Source: Channallabes apus (lineage: Eukaryota; Chordata; Actinopteri; Siluriformes; Clariidae). Taken from it: 64,000 nucleotides of DNA. The notes below the pieces were generated by a model that had not been told where the DNA came from, searched no databases, and saw only the letters and a list, made by a program, of their open reading frames with translations. A program made the position numbers and the translations under genes. This document shows, in pieces, positions 32,474-44,704 of this stretch. The stretch covers positions 7,885,001 to 7,949,000 of the forward strand of contig CM060112.1 in NCBI GenBank assembly GCA_030522415.1, read 5' to 3'. Every line of letters begins with the position of its first letter. Within the stretch, counting starts at the first letter, position 1.

Positions 32474-33477
32474 GCAAAGCACTGTAGAGATTAAAGACTT
32501 TGCTGGAAAAGGGGCCATAGAACATGCTCCCCTGCCCTCCCTATCAGGCTATTACAGTCAGTATTTCTCAGTTTCCAAGAGGCAAGGGTGGGGGGGGGGG
32601 GGGTTTGCATCCAATTTTACATTTTTGTGGGCTGAATATCAAAATGTTGACAGCCAAAATGATTGTTTCTCAAATCCAACCAGAACTTTGGTTTGTGACA
32701 ATCAACCTGAAGGACGAATATTTTCATATAGAAATATTGCCACAACACAGGAAGTTCCTGAGGTTCGCTTTCGGGGGTGAAGCCTACCAGTATCGGGTCC
32801 TTCCATTTGGCCTAGCCATGTCACCCCGCACATATATAAAATGTACGGATGCAGCCCTGGCTCTATGTTTCCAGGGCATCCGTATCCTGAATTACATATA
32901 CGACTGGCTGATTCTGGCTCAGTCTTAGCAGCTACAGTAGCACTTTGACATCGAGATGTCATCCTAGCTCACTTCGATTCTTAGGATTGAGACTCAACGA
33001 TACGAAAAGCGTTCTCTTTCCTGCTCAAGTCCGACATACTGTATGGGTTTCACCTGGGATTTGACTGCAATGCGGGCACAGCTGTCTCCTACAGTACGCG
33101 TGTTGAATCCGTTCTCAATATCCTAAAGGAGATCAAGCTAGGACAGAAAGTAACTTATTACTACTTTCAGAGAGTGTTAGGTCTCATTGCAGCTGTACAG
33201 TATCCACGTTGATTCTCTTGGACCTTCTGCAAATGAGATTGCTTCAGTTGTGACTAAGAGGCAGGGGATTTCATCCAAGAGCCAATCCCCAGAGGCAATG
33301 AGGGTTACACGCCGAGAGCTTCGTACCCTTTCTATGTGGTCCAGATTCTGCTTTGGGGCACAGGACAACTTCCTGTCCCTCAGGACGATTTACATTCCAG
33401 GGCAGATGAATATGGGAGCAGACTTGCTGTCCAGGCAAGCTGTGACACACAGGGTTTGGAAACCCCACCCCGAGTAG
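32474..33477 (+). pseudogene. DIRS reverse transcriptase / RNase H, broken
   Basis: An N-terminal KGAIEHAPLPSLSGYYSQYF segment is followed by a poly-G run (32591-32604) that breaks frame. Then come FVTINLKDEYFHIEILPQHR, FLRFAFGGEAYQYRVLPFGL and the active-site box NYIYDWLIL at about 32889-32915. Relatives have YIDD here, so one catalytic Asp is Tyr. The RNase H domain ends in NMGADLLSRQA near 33408-33440. Four 5-bp insertions (TAC(A/T)GTA at 32933, 33037, 33090, 33196) shift frame; deleting each restores a DIRS-like reading. Confidence 0.9.
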
Positions 33478-33479
33478 TC

Positions 33480-33990
33480 AGTCCTCTAGAATAACGTATG
33501 CCCTCAAATGAAATGTATTGAAAATTGGTACATAGTAAAAGATGTAGACCCAGTCCACTGCCAAATTGTTTCAGTGCTGGAGTTCCTACAAGAAATTTGA
33601 CCTCGGGCTCATTCCCTAGTATTCTCAGAATGTACGTACAGTAGCTGCTATTTTGGCTTGTAATGTCATTCAGAGCAGGTTTTTATATGTCATGGGGGCC
33701 GCAGCCAAAGGGCGGCTGCCACTGGATAAATGCTGTCACACTGGGTGAGAGATGCTATTGCCCTAGCCTATGAGGTGCGTGGAAGACTTCACCTCTAGTA
33801 ATTAGGGCCCTTTCGACCAGGGGGCTTGCCTCATTAGTTGCTCTGGCAAGAGACGTCCCCTTGCAGCAAGTGTGTGATGCAGCAGGTTGGTCCTCTCCAC
33901 ACACATTGGTCAGATTTTATCGTTGGATGTCCATGCAATGCTAGCATCCCAGAATTATGTCTTAGACCCCTTGGGGGACTGTGCGCACAC
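33480..33990 (+). pseudogene. DIRS tyrosine recombinase, C-terminal remains
   Basis: Pieces of the recombinase persist: MYVAAILA-like near 33628-33660 (broken by TACAGTA at 33637-33643), DAIALAYEVRG near 33750-33785, and RDVPLQQVCDAAGWSSPHT near 33850-33905, followed by LVRFYRW. The H-x-x-R/F-Y pattern near the C-terminus is typical of tyrosine recombinases, where the Tyr forms the covalent DNA link. Multiple stops and frameshifts show it is dead. Confidence 0.75.
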
Positions 33991-34189
33991 TACACAACCC
34001 TGGGGGTCCAGACACTTGCAGTGCGGCGGCGGTGATATTCTCGTTCCCATAGCGTTTTCACGCAGCATTGAGTGTAGCTTTTGAAAGGGAACATCTCTGG
34101 TTACTTTGCTGTAACCCTGTTCCCTGAAAAAACAGGAACGAGATGCTGCGCTCCAATGCCGCACTGCGGGCGTGACTGGAAGTCCTTTC

Positions 34190-34424
34190 AGACAAAAATT
34201 TACCTGAGGATGTTTCCGGTTCAGTCCTATTTATAATCTGAAGGAGCACCTTATCAGATGGCGTCACCTGACCGAGGTTATGTAAGCCAAAGTTTTTGGC
34301 GTGTTTGGCACACACATGCTTCACAACCGGGCAACAAAGAGATGTTTCCCATAGCGTTTTCACGCAGCATCTCATTCCCGCTTTTTCAGGGAACAGGTTT
34401 ACAGCAAAGTAACCTGAGACGTTT
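34190..34424 (+). repeat. DIRS copy A right inverted terminal repeat
   Basis: Inverted match to 30751-30945, for example ACCGAGGTTATGTAAGCCAA versus TTGGCTTATATAACCTCAGT. It also includes the GGAACAGG...TTACAGCAAAGTAAC end shared with copy B at 40410-40440. Confidence 0.85.
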
Positions 34425-35370
34425 TACAGTATGTACAGTTGATCCTAGATATTTGAATTCTCTGAACTGTTCAATCTGTATACCTTTATTTGCTACTACA
34501 TGTTGATTTTTTTATGACTTCTGGTGACAATAATTTATTCCCTGTATCGAGCTATCTAGCAAAGGAAAAACTTTGCATTAATTATCTAGATTGGAGTGGA
34601 GACTTGTTGCAATAGTTTCAGACAGAGAAAATTGAGCACAGAGTGCTTCTGCAAGACATTCTTTGTTCCCTAAAGCGTATTTTGTATTCTGTATTCTGCT
34701 TTGGTTGTTTTTACTTATCCACTGAGTAGTAAACTTATTAGTATTGTATGAAGGGGGGGAGTGGCCTTGCTGATGTTTCCTTTTGATAGATTTTTTCCAC
34801 TTCTGTACGCATTCCATTCTGATGAGAAAAAAAAAGAAAAGAAAAGCAGATGCTATTCGCACCTAGGTGTCCATAGGCATCAATGCTATTTGCACCCGGA
34901 GTGGAATAGCCAATGTGATTGTTTGCATCCATGTGCATATAATAATCCTAACTAACCATTTTGGACCAGTTTGAATTTTACAAACAGCAAGAAAACATAC
35001 CATTGTTTGGAACGGATGGCCTTTTCTTTTATTATGTGTTTATGTTTTTCATTATGTTTGATTATGTAGGCACTTTATTATAGCCATCGTTTCCTCTTTT
35101 GCGCTTGTCTTCAGCCGTTGAGGCATGTAGAATGGATATAAGTGTGCAAAAAGACTCTCTGTCAAGGATTCTGGCTTTTTTCCCTTTGTATATGATGAAT
35201 AATATGACCTATTGAATAAGAAGCTTTATACAGGGTATTCGCAACACCCTTGATAAATAGATATCAAGGTTTTATTTATTCTGAAAACAGAATAAATAAA
35301 ATATTGATAATTACAAATAATTACATGTGACTGTGAATGTGACTTATTGAATGTGACTTATTAATTACTT
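34425..35370. other. Unique sequence, nothing recognised
   Basis: A/T-rich with no coding signal. A TACAGTA at 34425-34431 abuts the DIRS terminus. Confidence 0.45.
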
Positions 35371-36787
35371 TCTTTAACTAAATTCAGATAAGACAGAGAT
35401 ATTACTGTATTGGCCCAGTACACAACAGCTTTCACAAATCAGCCTGCGTTTAGAAGGATGTACTGTTACTACCAGCTCGACAGTAAAAGACCTGGGCATA
35501 ATATTAGACAGATATTTCCAATATCACAAAAACAGCCTTTTTCCATCTTAGAAATATTGCCAAACTTACAGTAGGCGCATCTTATCCGTATCTGATGCAG
35601 TATCCGTATCTCATGCATTCATGACCTCCAGACTGGACTATTGTAATGCATTACTAGGTGGTTGTCCTGCATCCTCAATAAACAAGCTTCAGTTAATCCA
35701 AAATGCAACCACCAGGGATCTCACTAGATCCAGAAAATATGATCATATAAACCCAATATTATCATCCCTGCACTGGCTACCTGTTCAGTATAGAATTAAT
35801 TACAAAATAGTATTACTTACATACAAGGCTTTAAATGGTTTAGCTCCCACATACCTAACCAGTCTTCTGATATGCTATAATCCGCCATGCTCCTTAAGAT
35901 CACGAAAGTAGTAGTTCACACGGTAGTTCCCAGAATTTCTAAATCTACAAAAGGTGGTAGGGCTTTTTCATATTTAGCTCCAAAGCTTTGGAATAACATT
36001 CCAGACAGTGTTCGGGGAGCAGACATGGTTTCCCAGTTTAAAAGTAGACTCAAGATGCATCTCTTTAATCTGGCATACACATAACTCATCCCACAACCTC
36101 ATACTCCAGTACTGTACATCTACAGTGTCCTGGATGGCAACTACGCTGGAGATGTCTCCATCTGTTCTGAAATTTTCTACCCATCCCGAGGTATCTGGAG
36201 ATTGTGTCAGCTTCAGTAGATAAAGGCCAACCCCGTGAGGTTCCTGAGGCATCCAGAGAAGGACCAGCTTCAGCTGGATTCTGCTTCATGATGGTTGGAG
36301 CTACACATGCTGCTCCTGTGCTTCCAGTGATCCAGACCCCATCTGCTCTCTGCACCTACTGACTCATCCCTATGCTGAACAGGTCTTCATGTTAATTAAA
36401 AGAGCTTGTGTTATAGTGCTTATATTGCTACTGTATAACTTCTGTACTTTCACCTGCATAACACACATGATGTTATATCATTTCTATCTGTTATCACCCA
36501 AATGAGGATGGGTTCCCTGATTGAGTCTGGTTCCTCTCAAGGTTTCTTCCTAATGCCAACTCAGGGAGTTTTTCCTTGCCACTGTCGCCATCAATGTTTC
36601 TTGGCGTGCTCATCAGAGACATTTAATTCATCATTCATTCATTTATCTCATTATTATCTAGACACATTTTACTCACACATACAGTACATGCAAAAAAATA
36701 TATTTAAAAAAAAATTGCATTCATTTTTGTGAAGCTGCTTTTAGACAATGACCATTGTTAAAAGCGCTATATAAATAAAATTGAATT
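35371..36787 (+). mobile_element. L2-type LINE (second subfamily), 5'-truncated
   Basis: It contains the last third of ORF2 and a 3' UTR matching 2705-3617, and ends in an AATTG-type tail. Compared with that copy it carries 5-bp TAC(A/T)GTA-forming insertions at 36110-36116 and 36680-36686, and probably 36429-36435. Confidence 0.9.
35380..36084 (+). pseudogene. L2 ORF2 C-terminal part, broken
   Basis: The region after the RT active site reads NSDKTEILL near 35387, STVKDLGII near 35480, then after frame breaks MTSRLDYCNALLGG (35621), INKLQLIQNAT, HINPILSSLHWLPV, LLTYKALNGLAPTYL, and finally GGRAFSYLAPKLWNNIP to the stop at 36084. Breaks include a TACAGTA insertion at 35567-35573, whose removal gives AKLRRILS, and another near 35890. 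Confidence 0.88.
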
Positions 36788-37739
36788 GAACTGAATTCAT
36801 TTGTGGACACCTCATGCACACATACATATACCTGAACATATTCACAGTTATGTCATTCAGATTACTGTTTTTTAGAGCAAAATCTACAGAAGGATTTTTC
36901 TTCTCAAAAATGTAAAAAAAATAAATAAAAATAAAATAAATAAATAAATTGGTATTAAATCACATTTTCACTTGGGAAACCAACAGTAGGAGAAATAATA
37001 AAAAAGTAAGGGGCCAGTTGTTTGTACAGTTTGCCCCCTGGCCATGCCTATAGGTAGAGACCTGTGGGTTTTTCATGCGCTGTGGTACTGACAGGTCCAG
37101 TTTAGTCCAACTTTAGGCCTGCTTCTATGAGTACACCATCCAACACTGTGTGAAGTTTCTCTCTCTCTCTCTCTCTCTCTCTCTGAGAGAGCAGTGTTGA
37201 TAGTGTGAAGGCAAACCATTTTCTTTCTTTTAAATTACATCTGTACAGTATAGCCAGTGGCATTGAAGAGGTAACTTCTTATACTTACTAAAAAATAAAT
37301 ATGTCTACTGGGTCATAGGTGATTTCAGGTAGTGTTAGTTACAATTGTTTCTTTGCTATATTTATTATATAAGATCATAAAAATAAAAGTGACAGTTTTT
37401 AGACTATTTACATGCTAAATCTATTAATTTAATTATTTTAATTAAATACAATTTTTTTTAAATAGTGATTTTAACAATGGTAATTGTCTCAATTAGTCTT
37501 ATTTCTGTTTACTTAGAAGAACTCAACCAACAACATAATCAAAGGTATGATGTCAAGGATAAAAATCTTATGTCCTAAAAATACTTTGGTCATGAGATGG
37601 AATTGATGGCTTTATACGGTCTTTAGGGCCATTGCAACCAAACTCATCCAAAGACTGGCCTTAGATATTATTTACTACAATTTCAGAGTGCTGCCATTAT
37701 GTTTGTCTGTACAGTATAAACAGACTTGAAAGAGCAGAA
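36788..37739. other. Unique A/T-rich sequence
   Basis: No gene is seen. A (TC)n at about 37160-37184 ends in GAGAGAG, giving a small hairpin. TACAGTA motifs are at 37244-37250 and 37710-37716. Confidence 0.45.
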
Positions 37740-38020
37740 AGGTTGCACAGTTTTTAGCCCTGTAGCTTCGCACCTTAAAGGTCAATGTTTGGTTCCCCTC
37801 GACAGGTCTGTGTGTATGGATTTTGCATGTTCTCCCTGTGCTTGGTGGGTTTCCTCCGGGTACTCTGGTTTTATCCCACAGTCTAATGATAATGCAGAGT
37901 AGGTACTGTAAGTACTGTAGTTAGCACCCCATCCAAGGAGGATCCCGCCTTGTGCTGTGAGACCCCTGGGTGAGGCTCCAAGCCTCCTGTGACTCAAATG
38001 GACAAATGGTTAGAACCAAC
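37740..38020 (+). mobile_element. Diverged DANA-like SINE
   Basis: The head is badly decayed, then TTTGCATGTTCTCCCTGTGC, TTGGTGGGTTTCCTCCGGGT, GCCTTGTGCTGTGAG and a 3' part with TCCTGTGAC. The middle holds two adjacent TACTGTA motifs (37904-37910 and 37913-37919). Confidence 0.75.
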
Positions 38021-39331
38021 TTTGTTATATTCACTCTGCTTTCTGCCTGCTTGGGATTGTCATAAATGCCATTTAAGGCTCCAATTCCACTTCAGGATGT
38101 CATTCTGAATAATAAAAAAAAAAACATCCAGCGACCCTGAATGAAAAGAAATTGGAACCCTGATCTACTTCCTTACAGCTCAGTATAAAATCCAGAAATT
38201 TACAAGCATTGGAAAGTTTGACATTCACCTACAGTAGATCTCTGATCATCAACTTCAGAGTCGTGTTTTCTAACTCTCTTTTCGGGCTGCTCTCACCTCA
38301 ATCACAAAACTGAAAGACCTTTACTGAATCTAGCAATAGTGCACAGTGAGTCAAAAATGCCATGTTCATGATCTCTGGACATGCTGACTCAACTGAGACT
38401 AGACCTTCGGCAAGATTCCCACTGAAAGCATACACACAACTTCATAAAACTTCCCAAAAATCTCTGGGGAATAAGATGCAATGATACAGTATGGCTAGAC
38501 CTTCAGCACAATCTCTACCTTATTAAAACGGCTGCCATAGGCAGGTAAGATAAGAAAGTGATTAATAAAAGCATGTCCTGGTGACATACTACTTGGTTCC
38601 AAAAAACTACTCTTATTCCATTCAAACATTTTTTTGACCAAAAAATACATATATTATTGTTTTTATTGGATTAAAATTCAGTTAAACTGGTTTCCTGGAA
38701 GTAGCAGAAAACTGATTAAACAAGTGTAAGTGTGTGCTGGCTTCTTAATTATGTGTAAAAATAGTTTCTTAGCAACATATCCTATTTGTGCACAACAATT
38801 TAAATAATTTGTTGTAATCTCTGCTTGCTCTGCTTCTTCCATATGAAACATCTTGGCGTTGTTACGCTACGATTGTAAAAGCCTAAGAACCATTTACACT
38901 GAACACCATGCACGTTTCCATTAATAACTTGGCACCAATCTGCCCTCTGTTCACAGCAGGAGGTCCAAATGCTAAAACAAAGGCTCCATTATTAGTGCAA
39001 TCACTCCAGCATAAATGTAGACACAAACACATGCATACACAGTCCTGTATCACAACCTTGTTTTGGTTTTGCCAGGTGTGCTGGGACAATTGGATCAGGT
39101 GCAGGAACATTTTGAAAATGTGATAAACACAAAAACAGAACAAAAACACCAGTCGCACAAATGTAACTGATACACAAGATGCATGATATCAGTACATCAG
39201 TACCATACATAATGCCATATCCATGTCACCACTGTGTGTTAAGAATGATCTGCCAACCAAATCATATCTGAACAACCCTGGTACTGTAAAAGTCTCATTT
39301 CTGATATCAGAAAGACTACCTGTAACAAACA
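38021..39331. other. Unique sequence, nothing recognised
   Basis: No gene is seen. TAC(A/T)GTA motifs are at 38230-38236, 38485-38491 and 39282-39288. Confidence 0.45.
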
Positions 39332-40717
39332 TACAGTGGCTTGCAAAAGTATTCGGCCACAACTTTTCCACATTTTGTCACATTACAGCCACAAACATGA
39401 ATCAATTTTATTGGAATTGCTCATGAAAGACCAATACAAAGTGGTGTACACGTGAGAACTGGAACAAAAATCATACATGATTCCAAACATTTTTTACAAA
39501 TAAATAACTGCAAAGTGGGGTGTGCGTAATTATTCAGCCCTAATAAATAGACTAAATAGAGTGCACCAGTGTGTAATCTAATGTCAGTACAAATACAGCT
39601 ACTTTGTGACGGCCTCAGAGGTTGTCTAAGAGAATATGGTGAGCAACAACACCATGAAGTCCAAAGAACACACCAGACAGGTCAGGGATAAAGTTATTGA
39701 GAAATTTAAAGCAGGCTTAGGCTACAAAAAGATTTCCAAAGCCTTGAACATCCCACGGAGCACTGTTCAAGTGATCATTCAAAAATGGAAGGAGTATGGC
39801 ACAACTGTAAACCTACCAAGACAAGGCCGTCCACCTAAACTCACAGGCCGAACAAGGAGAGCGCTGATCAGAAATGCAGCCAAGAGGCCCATGGTGACTC
39901 TGGACGAGCTGCAGAGATCTACAGCTCAGGTGGGGGAATCTGTCCATAGGACAACTATTAGTCGTGCACTGCACAAAGTTGTCCTTCATGGAAGAGTGGC
40001 AAGAAGAAAGCCATTGTTAACAGAAAACCATAAGAAGTCCCGTTTGCACAGCAAACATGTGGAAGAAGGTGCTCTGGTCAGATGAGACCAAAATGGAACT
40101 TTTTGGCCAAAATGCAAAGCGCTATGTGTGGCGGAAAACTTGCTGTAACCCTGTTCCCTGAAAAGGCGGGAACGAGATGCTGCATGAAAATCTTGTCATG
40201 TTACCGGTTGTGAAGCATGTGTGTATAAACACGCAAAATTTTGTTCTACAGTATATAACCTCAGTCAGGTGACGTCATCTGATTAGATGCACCTGCAGCT
40301 TATAAATAGTAGTGAGCCAGAGGCATTCCTCAGATTGACTTGTCTGAACGGACTTCTGGTCACGTGGCAGTGCGGCATTGGGACGCAGCATCTCGTTCCC
40401 GCCTTTTCAGGGAACAGGGTTACAGCAAAGTAACCCGAGACGTTCCCTTTCAAAGGTTTCACTCGATGCTGCGTGAAAACGCTATGGGAACGAGAATACC
40501 AACGTCTGGAAATGTCTGGACCCCAAGGTTGTGTAGCGTGTGCGCACAAGGCCAAGAAGGTCTCAGAACTATGCCTGGGCAGCTAACTAGGGGCTTTCCG
40601 TGAGCCCGGAGTAGCATAAACATCCAGATTATAAATGTAACAAATGTGTGCGGGATGACCAACCTTCCACGTCAAACAATTGCTGCAGGGGAGTAACTCT
40701 TGCAAGAGCAATAGATG

Positions 40718-40980
40718 AGAAGAAGAAGAAGAATATTCAATTATTGTCACATGTACTTTTTACAGCACAGCAAAATTTCTTCTCCGCATATCCCAATTAG
40801 GAAACTGGGGTCAGAGCGCAGGGTCAGCCAGCTTACAGCGCCCCTGGAGCAGATAGGGTTAAGGGCCTTGCTCAAGGGCTCAACAGTGGCAACTTGCCGA
40901 TGCTGGGGTTCGAACCCCCGATCTTCCGATCAGTAACCCAGAAACCCACAGCCTTAACCGATTGAGCCACCAGGCGACCC
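40718..40980 (-). mobile_element. tRNA-derived SINE with (CTT)n tail, inside DIRS copy B
   Basis: On the minus strand, the head is GGTCGCCTGGTGGCTCAATC with B box GGGGTTCGAACCCC, then TTGCCACTGTTGAGCC, CTTGAGCAAGGCCC and GCGCTCTGACCCCAGTTTCC. The 3' part reads AGAAGAAATTTTGCTGTGC and ends in a (TTC)n tail at 40724-40738. Confidence 0.88.
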
Positions 40981-42437
40981 CTCTGGTCCAATGGGCCCTG
41001 ATTCCTAGAGGTGAAGTGAGCCCATGTGCCTCATAGGAGAGGGCAATAGCATCTCTCATCCAGTGTAGTGGCGCTCTGACTTGCGCCACAGGCTCATGCG
41101 GTGGACGTAAATCTGAAGAGCACACACTGGACAGTAAGTGAAGTTTCTCCTGCTCCGAAGCTGTAAAAGGTGGAGGACAGAAGGCTTCAAAACAGTAGGG
41201 TGCATTTTACAAATGGAACTTTCGGAAGATAGTTCAGAGAGTATGCGGTTAAGCACATCTTGAGAGTACTAGGGCACAAGCCCGAGGACAAGCTTTTCCT
41301 GCAGAAACTCCAGCACTGAAACATATCGGCAGTGGACTGGGTCTACCTGCTTAGCACACACTTGTTGCAGGGGAATACGTCTTGCTAGTGCAATAAATGA
41401 GGCGATCCCCCTGGTTGATTCCTTGAGGCGAAGTGAGCCCACACACCTCATAGGAGAGGGCAAAAGCATCTCTCACCGAGTGTCACCCTTTAAATACATT
41501 CCATTTGAGGTCATAAACTCTTGAAGAAGGATACTAGATCCAGAGTCAGAGAGTAGCAAAGGGGACATTTGCTGATCTTGTGAGGCAAAGAGGTCCACCT
41601 CTACATGAAATCTCTCCCAGATTGACTGACTACTTCGGGGTGGGTTTTCCATTCCCCGTGTGTCAGAGATTGACTGGACAGTACAACTGCTATCACATTC
41701 ATATGCCCTGGAATGTAAATCGTGCTGAGGGACAGGAACCTGGTACGCTAGATACAGAATTTAGCGGCGTGAGCACAGTCCGCCCTTGTGATTAATATAT
41801 GAGACCTGCCATAGTGTTGACCACCCGCAATGGGACATGGCACTCTCAACTGCTGGAGGAACTTCTTGAGCCATCATTTCGAGGCAATTGATGTGCCGTG
41901 CGAGAAGAAGGCCTCTCCAGCTCCCTTGGGCTGATTGGTCATCTAAGACCGTACCCCCGCCCGTGAGGGAAGCGTCTGTCGTTAGCATCTGTGATGACAA
42001 GACAAACTTAGAGTGGGACCCATAGTCAGAACTGGGGTCTTGAACCACATAGGAAGGGTACGAAGCACCTCGTGCGTATCCCTTGTTGGGGATCGGCCCT
42101 AGAGTGAAATCCCCAGTCTTGGCCACAACTGAAATGCTCTCATGTGCAGAAAGCCCGAGGTGTCACCGATACAGCTGCCATGGGAGCTAAGATCTCTGAA
42201 AGTGATGGTCACTTTCTTGGTCTACCTTGATTTCCTTGAGGGTGTTGATAATGGATTCGACACGAGCGGGAGACAGCCGTGCCCGCTTACAATCAAATCT
42301 CATGTGACACCCAAATCCTCAGAACAGGAAAGAGCATGCTTTCATGGCGTTGGGTCTCAATCCTCAGAAACAAAGATGAGCTAGGGCGACATGCTAATGT
42401 CGAAGTGCTAGCTAATGAGACTGGGCCAGCCAGTCGT

Positions 42438-42653
42438 CTATGTAATTCGAATGTGGATGCCCTGGTAGTTGTAAGAGCCAGAACTACATCCATACATTTT
42501 AATACAGTATGTGTGGGTGAGAGAGCTAGACCAAATGGAAGGACCCGATACTGGTAAGCTTGGCCCCTGAAAGTGGACCTCAGGTCTTTCCCTGTGTTGT
42601 GGCAATATGTCTATATGAAAGTAAGCTTCCTTCAATCGATTGTCACAAATCAA
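42438..42653 (-). pseudogene. DIRS copy B reverse transcriptase fragment
   Basis: The minus frame reads LKEAYFHIDILPQHRERPEV, matching the LKDxYFHIxILPQHRKFL motif of copy A, with frameshifts before GPSLPVSGPSIW and the following box. TACTGTA on this strand (42503-42509) interrupts what corresponds to HIYIKC in copy A. Adjacent minus-strand gag-like sequence lies at about 42960-43470 and recombinase-like sequence at about 41000-41480. Confidence 0.75.
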
Positions 42654-44704
42654 TCGCTCGGTAGGATTTTCACTTTAACAGTCAACATTTTGAAACTGAA
42701 TTATTTATTTTAGATACAGCCCGCGAAATCTAAAAATTTGGACGCAGCCCCCCATTCCTCTGGGAACCAAGGAATACTGACTGTAGTAGCCTGACTCGCT
42801 GTCTGGTAGGGGAACATGTTCCATGGCCCCATTCCCCAGCAACTTCTGTCAGAAGATGTGCACTTTCTGGTTTCATGGAAGTGGAGACCATGCCATTTTG
42901 AAACGCGGAAGGTGATGTGAGAACTGACTCTAGTAGTTTCTCTACAGTCCTTAGTACCCAAGGAGATATACTTGGCAGTAGCTTCCACGCTGCCAATTTC
43001 TAAGAAAGTTTCGGCGGCTTGGTTAAACGGGGGGGATGTTAGATGTTCGGCATCCTGAATGAACCTCAGGGCTTCTTTGTGAAGAAGACAATATGCCAGT
43101 CTAACCTTTTTGAGGCTGATAGTGAGGCGCGTCGCACCCCAAAGGGGTGGCAGGCTCAAAAACACACTCCTTGTGTTTCACGCCTCGCCAGAGTCAGACC
43201 CGGTCGAGACTGTGTGGCTGACAGTCCCGACTCTTGAGCACGGCAGGGAAGGAATTTCCCGAAGGCTTGTTCATATAACTTCGCCTCATGAACCTAGTGG
43301 TGAACGAGTTATTGATTTTGCCAAACAGACCGGAAGACAAGATAGGGGCATCCAGGAGGAATGCACGATTCTTATCCTTGATGCGCCTGAGATTTGACCA
43401 CATGTGCCTCGGCGCAAAACCCATCACAGCCATAAAACGGCCGATAGCACAAGCCTTGGGTTGATACTTCAACTTCTAAAGAAGTATTTTTGAACCCTAG
43501 TATCTATACTTCTACTCAAGTAATGAATGTACTTTTAACACCACTGCCGAGGTTATATAGGCCAAAATTTTGCGTGTTTATACGCATAGCGTTTTCACGC
43601 AGCATCGAGTGAAGCCTTTCAAAGGGAACTAACACTGCACATCACTCTGAACACACCATCCCCACTGTCAAATATGGTGGTGACAGCATCATACTCTGGG
43701 GGTGCTTCTCTTCAGCAGGGACAGGGAAGCTGGTCAGAGTTGATGGGAAGGTGGATGGAGCCAAATACAGGGCAATCTTGGAAGAAAACCTCTTGGAGTC
43801 TGCAAAAGACTTGTGACAGGGGCGGAGGTTCACCTTCCAGCAGGACAACGACCTTAAACATAAAGCCAGGGCAATAACGGAATGGTTTAAAACAAAACAT
43901 ATCCATGTGTTGGCCCAGTCAAAGTCGATATCTAAATCCAATCGAGAATCTATGACAAGATCTGAAAACTGCTATTCACAAATGCTGTCGATGTAATCTG
44001 ACTGAGCTGGAGCTGTTTTGCAAAGAAGAATGGCCAAGGATTTCAGTCTCTGGAAGCTGAGAAAGGAAGAATGTTGTGTAGTCTTTAGGGAGGAGTTGAG
44101 ACAAGCAATGGGTGGTCAGGAGATGCTTTCAGTTGACTGGACAACTACAGCCAATGTGATCAGGGAGACAGGTAAGAGGGTACTTGGTGTATCATCAGGT
44201 AAGGGAAAAGGGGACAAGGAGACTTGGTGGTGGAATGAGGAAGTCCAGGAGTGTATACAGGGAAAGAGGCTAGCCAAGAAGAAGTGGGACACTGAGAGGA
44301 CTGAAGAGAGTAGACAGGAGTACAGGGAGATGCACCATAAGGTGAAGGTAGAAGTGGCAAAGGCCAAACAAAGAGCATATGAGGACTTGTATGCTAGGCT
44401 GGACAGTAAGGAAGGAGAGGTGGATCTGTACAGGTTGGCAAGGCAAAGAGATAGAGATAGGAAGGATGTGCAGCAGGTTAGAGTGATTCAAGATAGAGAT
44501 GGAAATGTACTGACAGATGCCAGGAGGGTGATGGGAAGATGGAAGGAGTACTTTGAGGAGTTGATGAATGAGGAAAATGAAAGAGAACAAAGAGTAGAAG
44601 AGGTGACTGTTGTGGAGCAGGAAGTAGCAAATATTAGTAAAAGTGAGGTGAGAAGGGCGTTGAAGAGGATGAAGAGTGGAAAGGCTGTTGGTCCTGATGA
44701 CATA

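Larger units (their letters stand above)
30751..34424 (+). mobile_element. DIRS-type retrotransposon (copy A)
   Basis: Recognised by its DIRS-like RT and RNase H, a tyrosine-recombinase C-terminus, and long inverted terminal repeats in place of LTRs. The 5' repeat starts TTCCCTTTCAAAGC. The 3' repeat ends CAAAGTAACCTGAGACG, and near 34078-34165 there is the junction-like region that in DIRS elements complements both termini. DIRS elements replicate by reverse transcription and integrate a circle with a tyrosine recombinase, so no target duplication is expected. All genes are broken. Another copy lies inverted at 40141-43630. Confidence 0.9.
40141..43630 (-). mobile_element. DIRS-type retrotransposon (copy B), inside Tc1 element A
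   Basis: Opposite in orientation to copy A. One terminus is TGCTGTAACCCTGTTCCCTG (40141 on). The other ends in CACGCAGCATCGAGTGAAGC, CTTTCAAAGGGAACT at 43630. The host reads GGAAAACT | DIRS | AACACTGC, so only a shared ACT/AACT is ambiguous at the junction; this fits DIRS, which makes no normal target duplication. The genes are badly decayed. A SINE lies inside at 40718-40980. The inverted-repeat copy at 40230-40265 carries a TACAGTA (40247-40253) that its partner at 43548-43580 lacks. Confidence 0.88.
39636..44056 (+). pseudogene. Tc1 element A transposase, split by DIRS copy B
   Basis: The start codon at 39636 opens a DNA-binding domain (MKSKEHTRQVRDKVIEKF, NIPRSTVQVIIQKW, linker RQGRPPKLTGRTRRALI). 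A deletion of roughly 20 bases near 40050 shifts frame into KKVLWSDETKMELFG (first catalytic Asp). The DIRS element enters after GTGGCGGAAAACT at 40140. Coding resumes at about 43630 with ATCACTCTGAACACACC, TVKYGGDS, then QQDND near 43835 (second Asp) and a mutated SPDLNPIE-type box near 43920-43950. The LINE at 44057 removes the C-terminus. The DNA-binding half is still open for 150 codons. Confidence 0.9.

Noticed and set aside
44116..44590. Minus-strand frames rich in S, L and P
   Set aside because: Antisense shadows of the RTE-like LINE gene.
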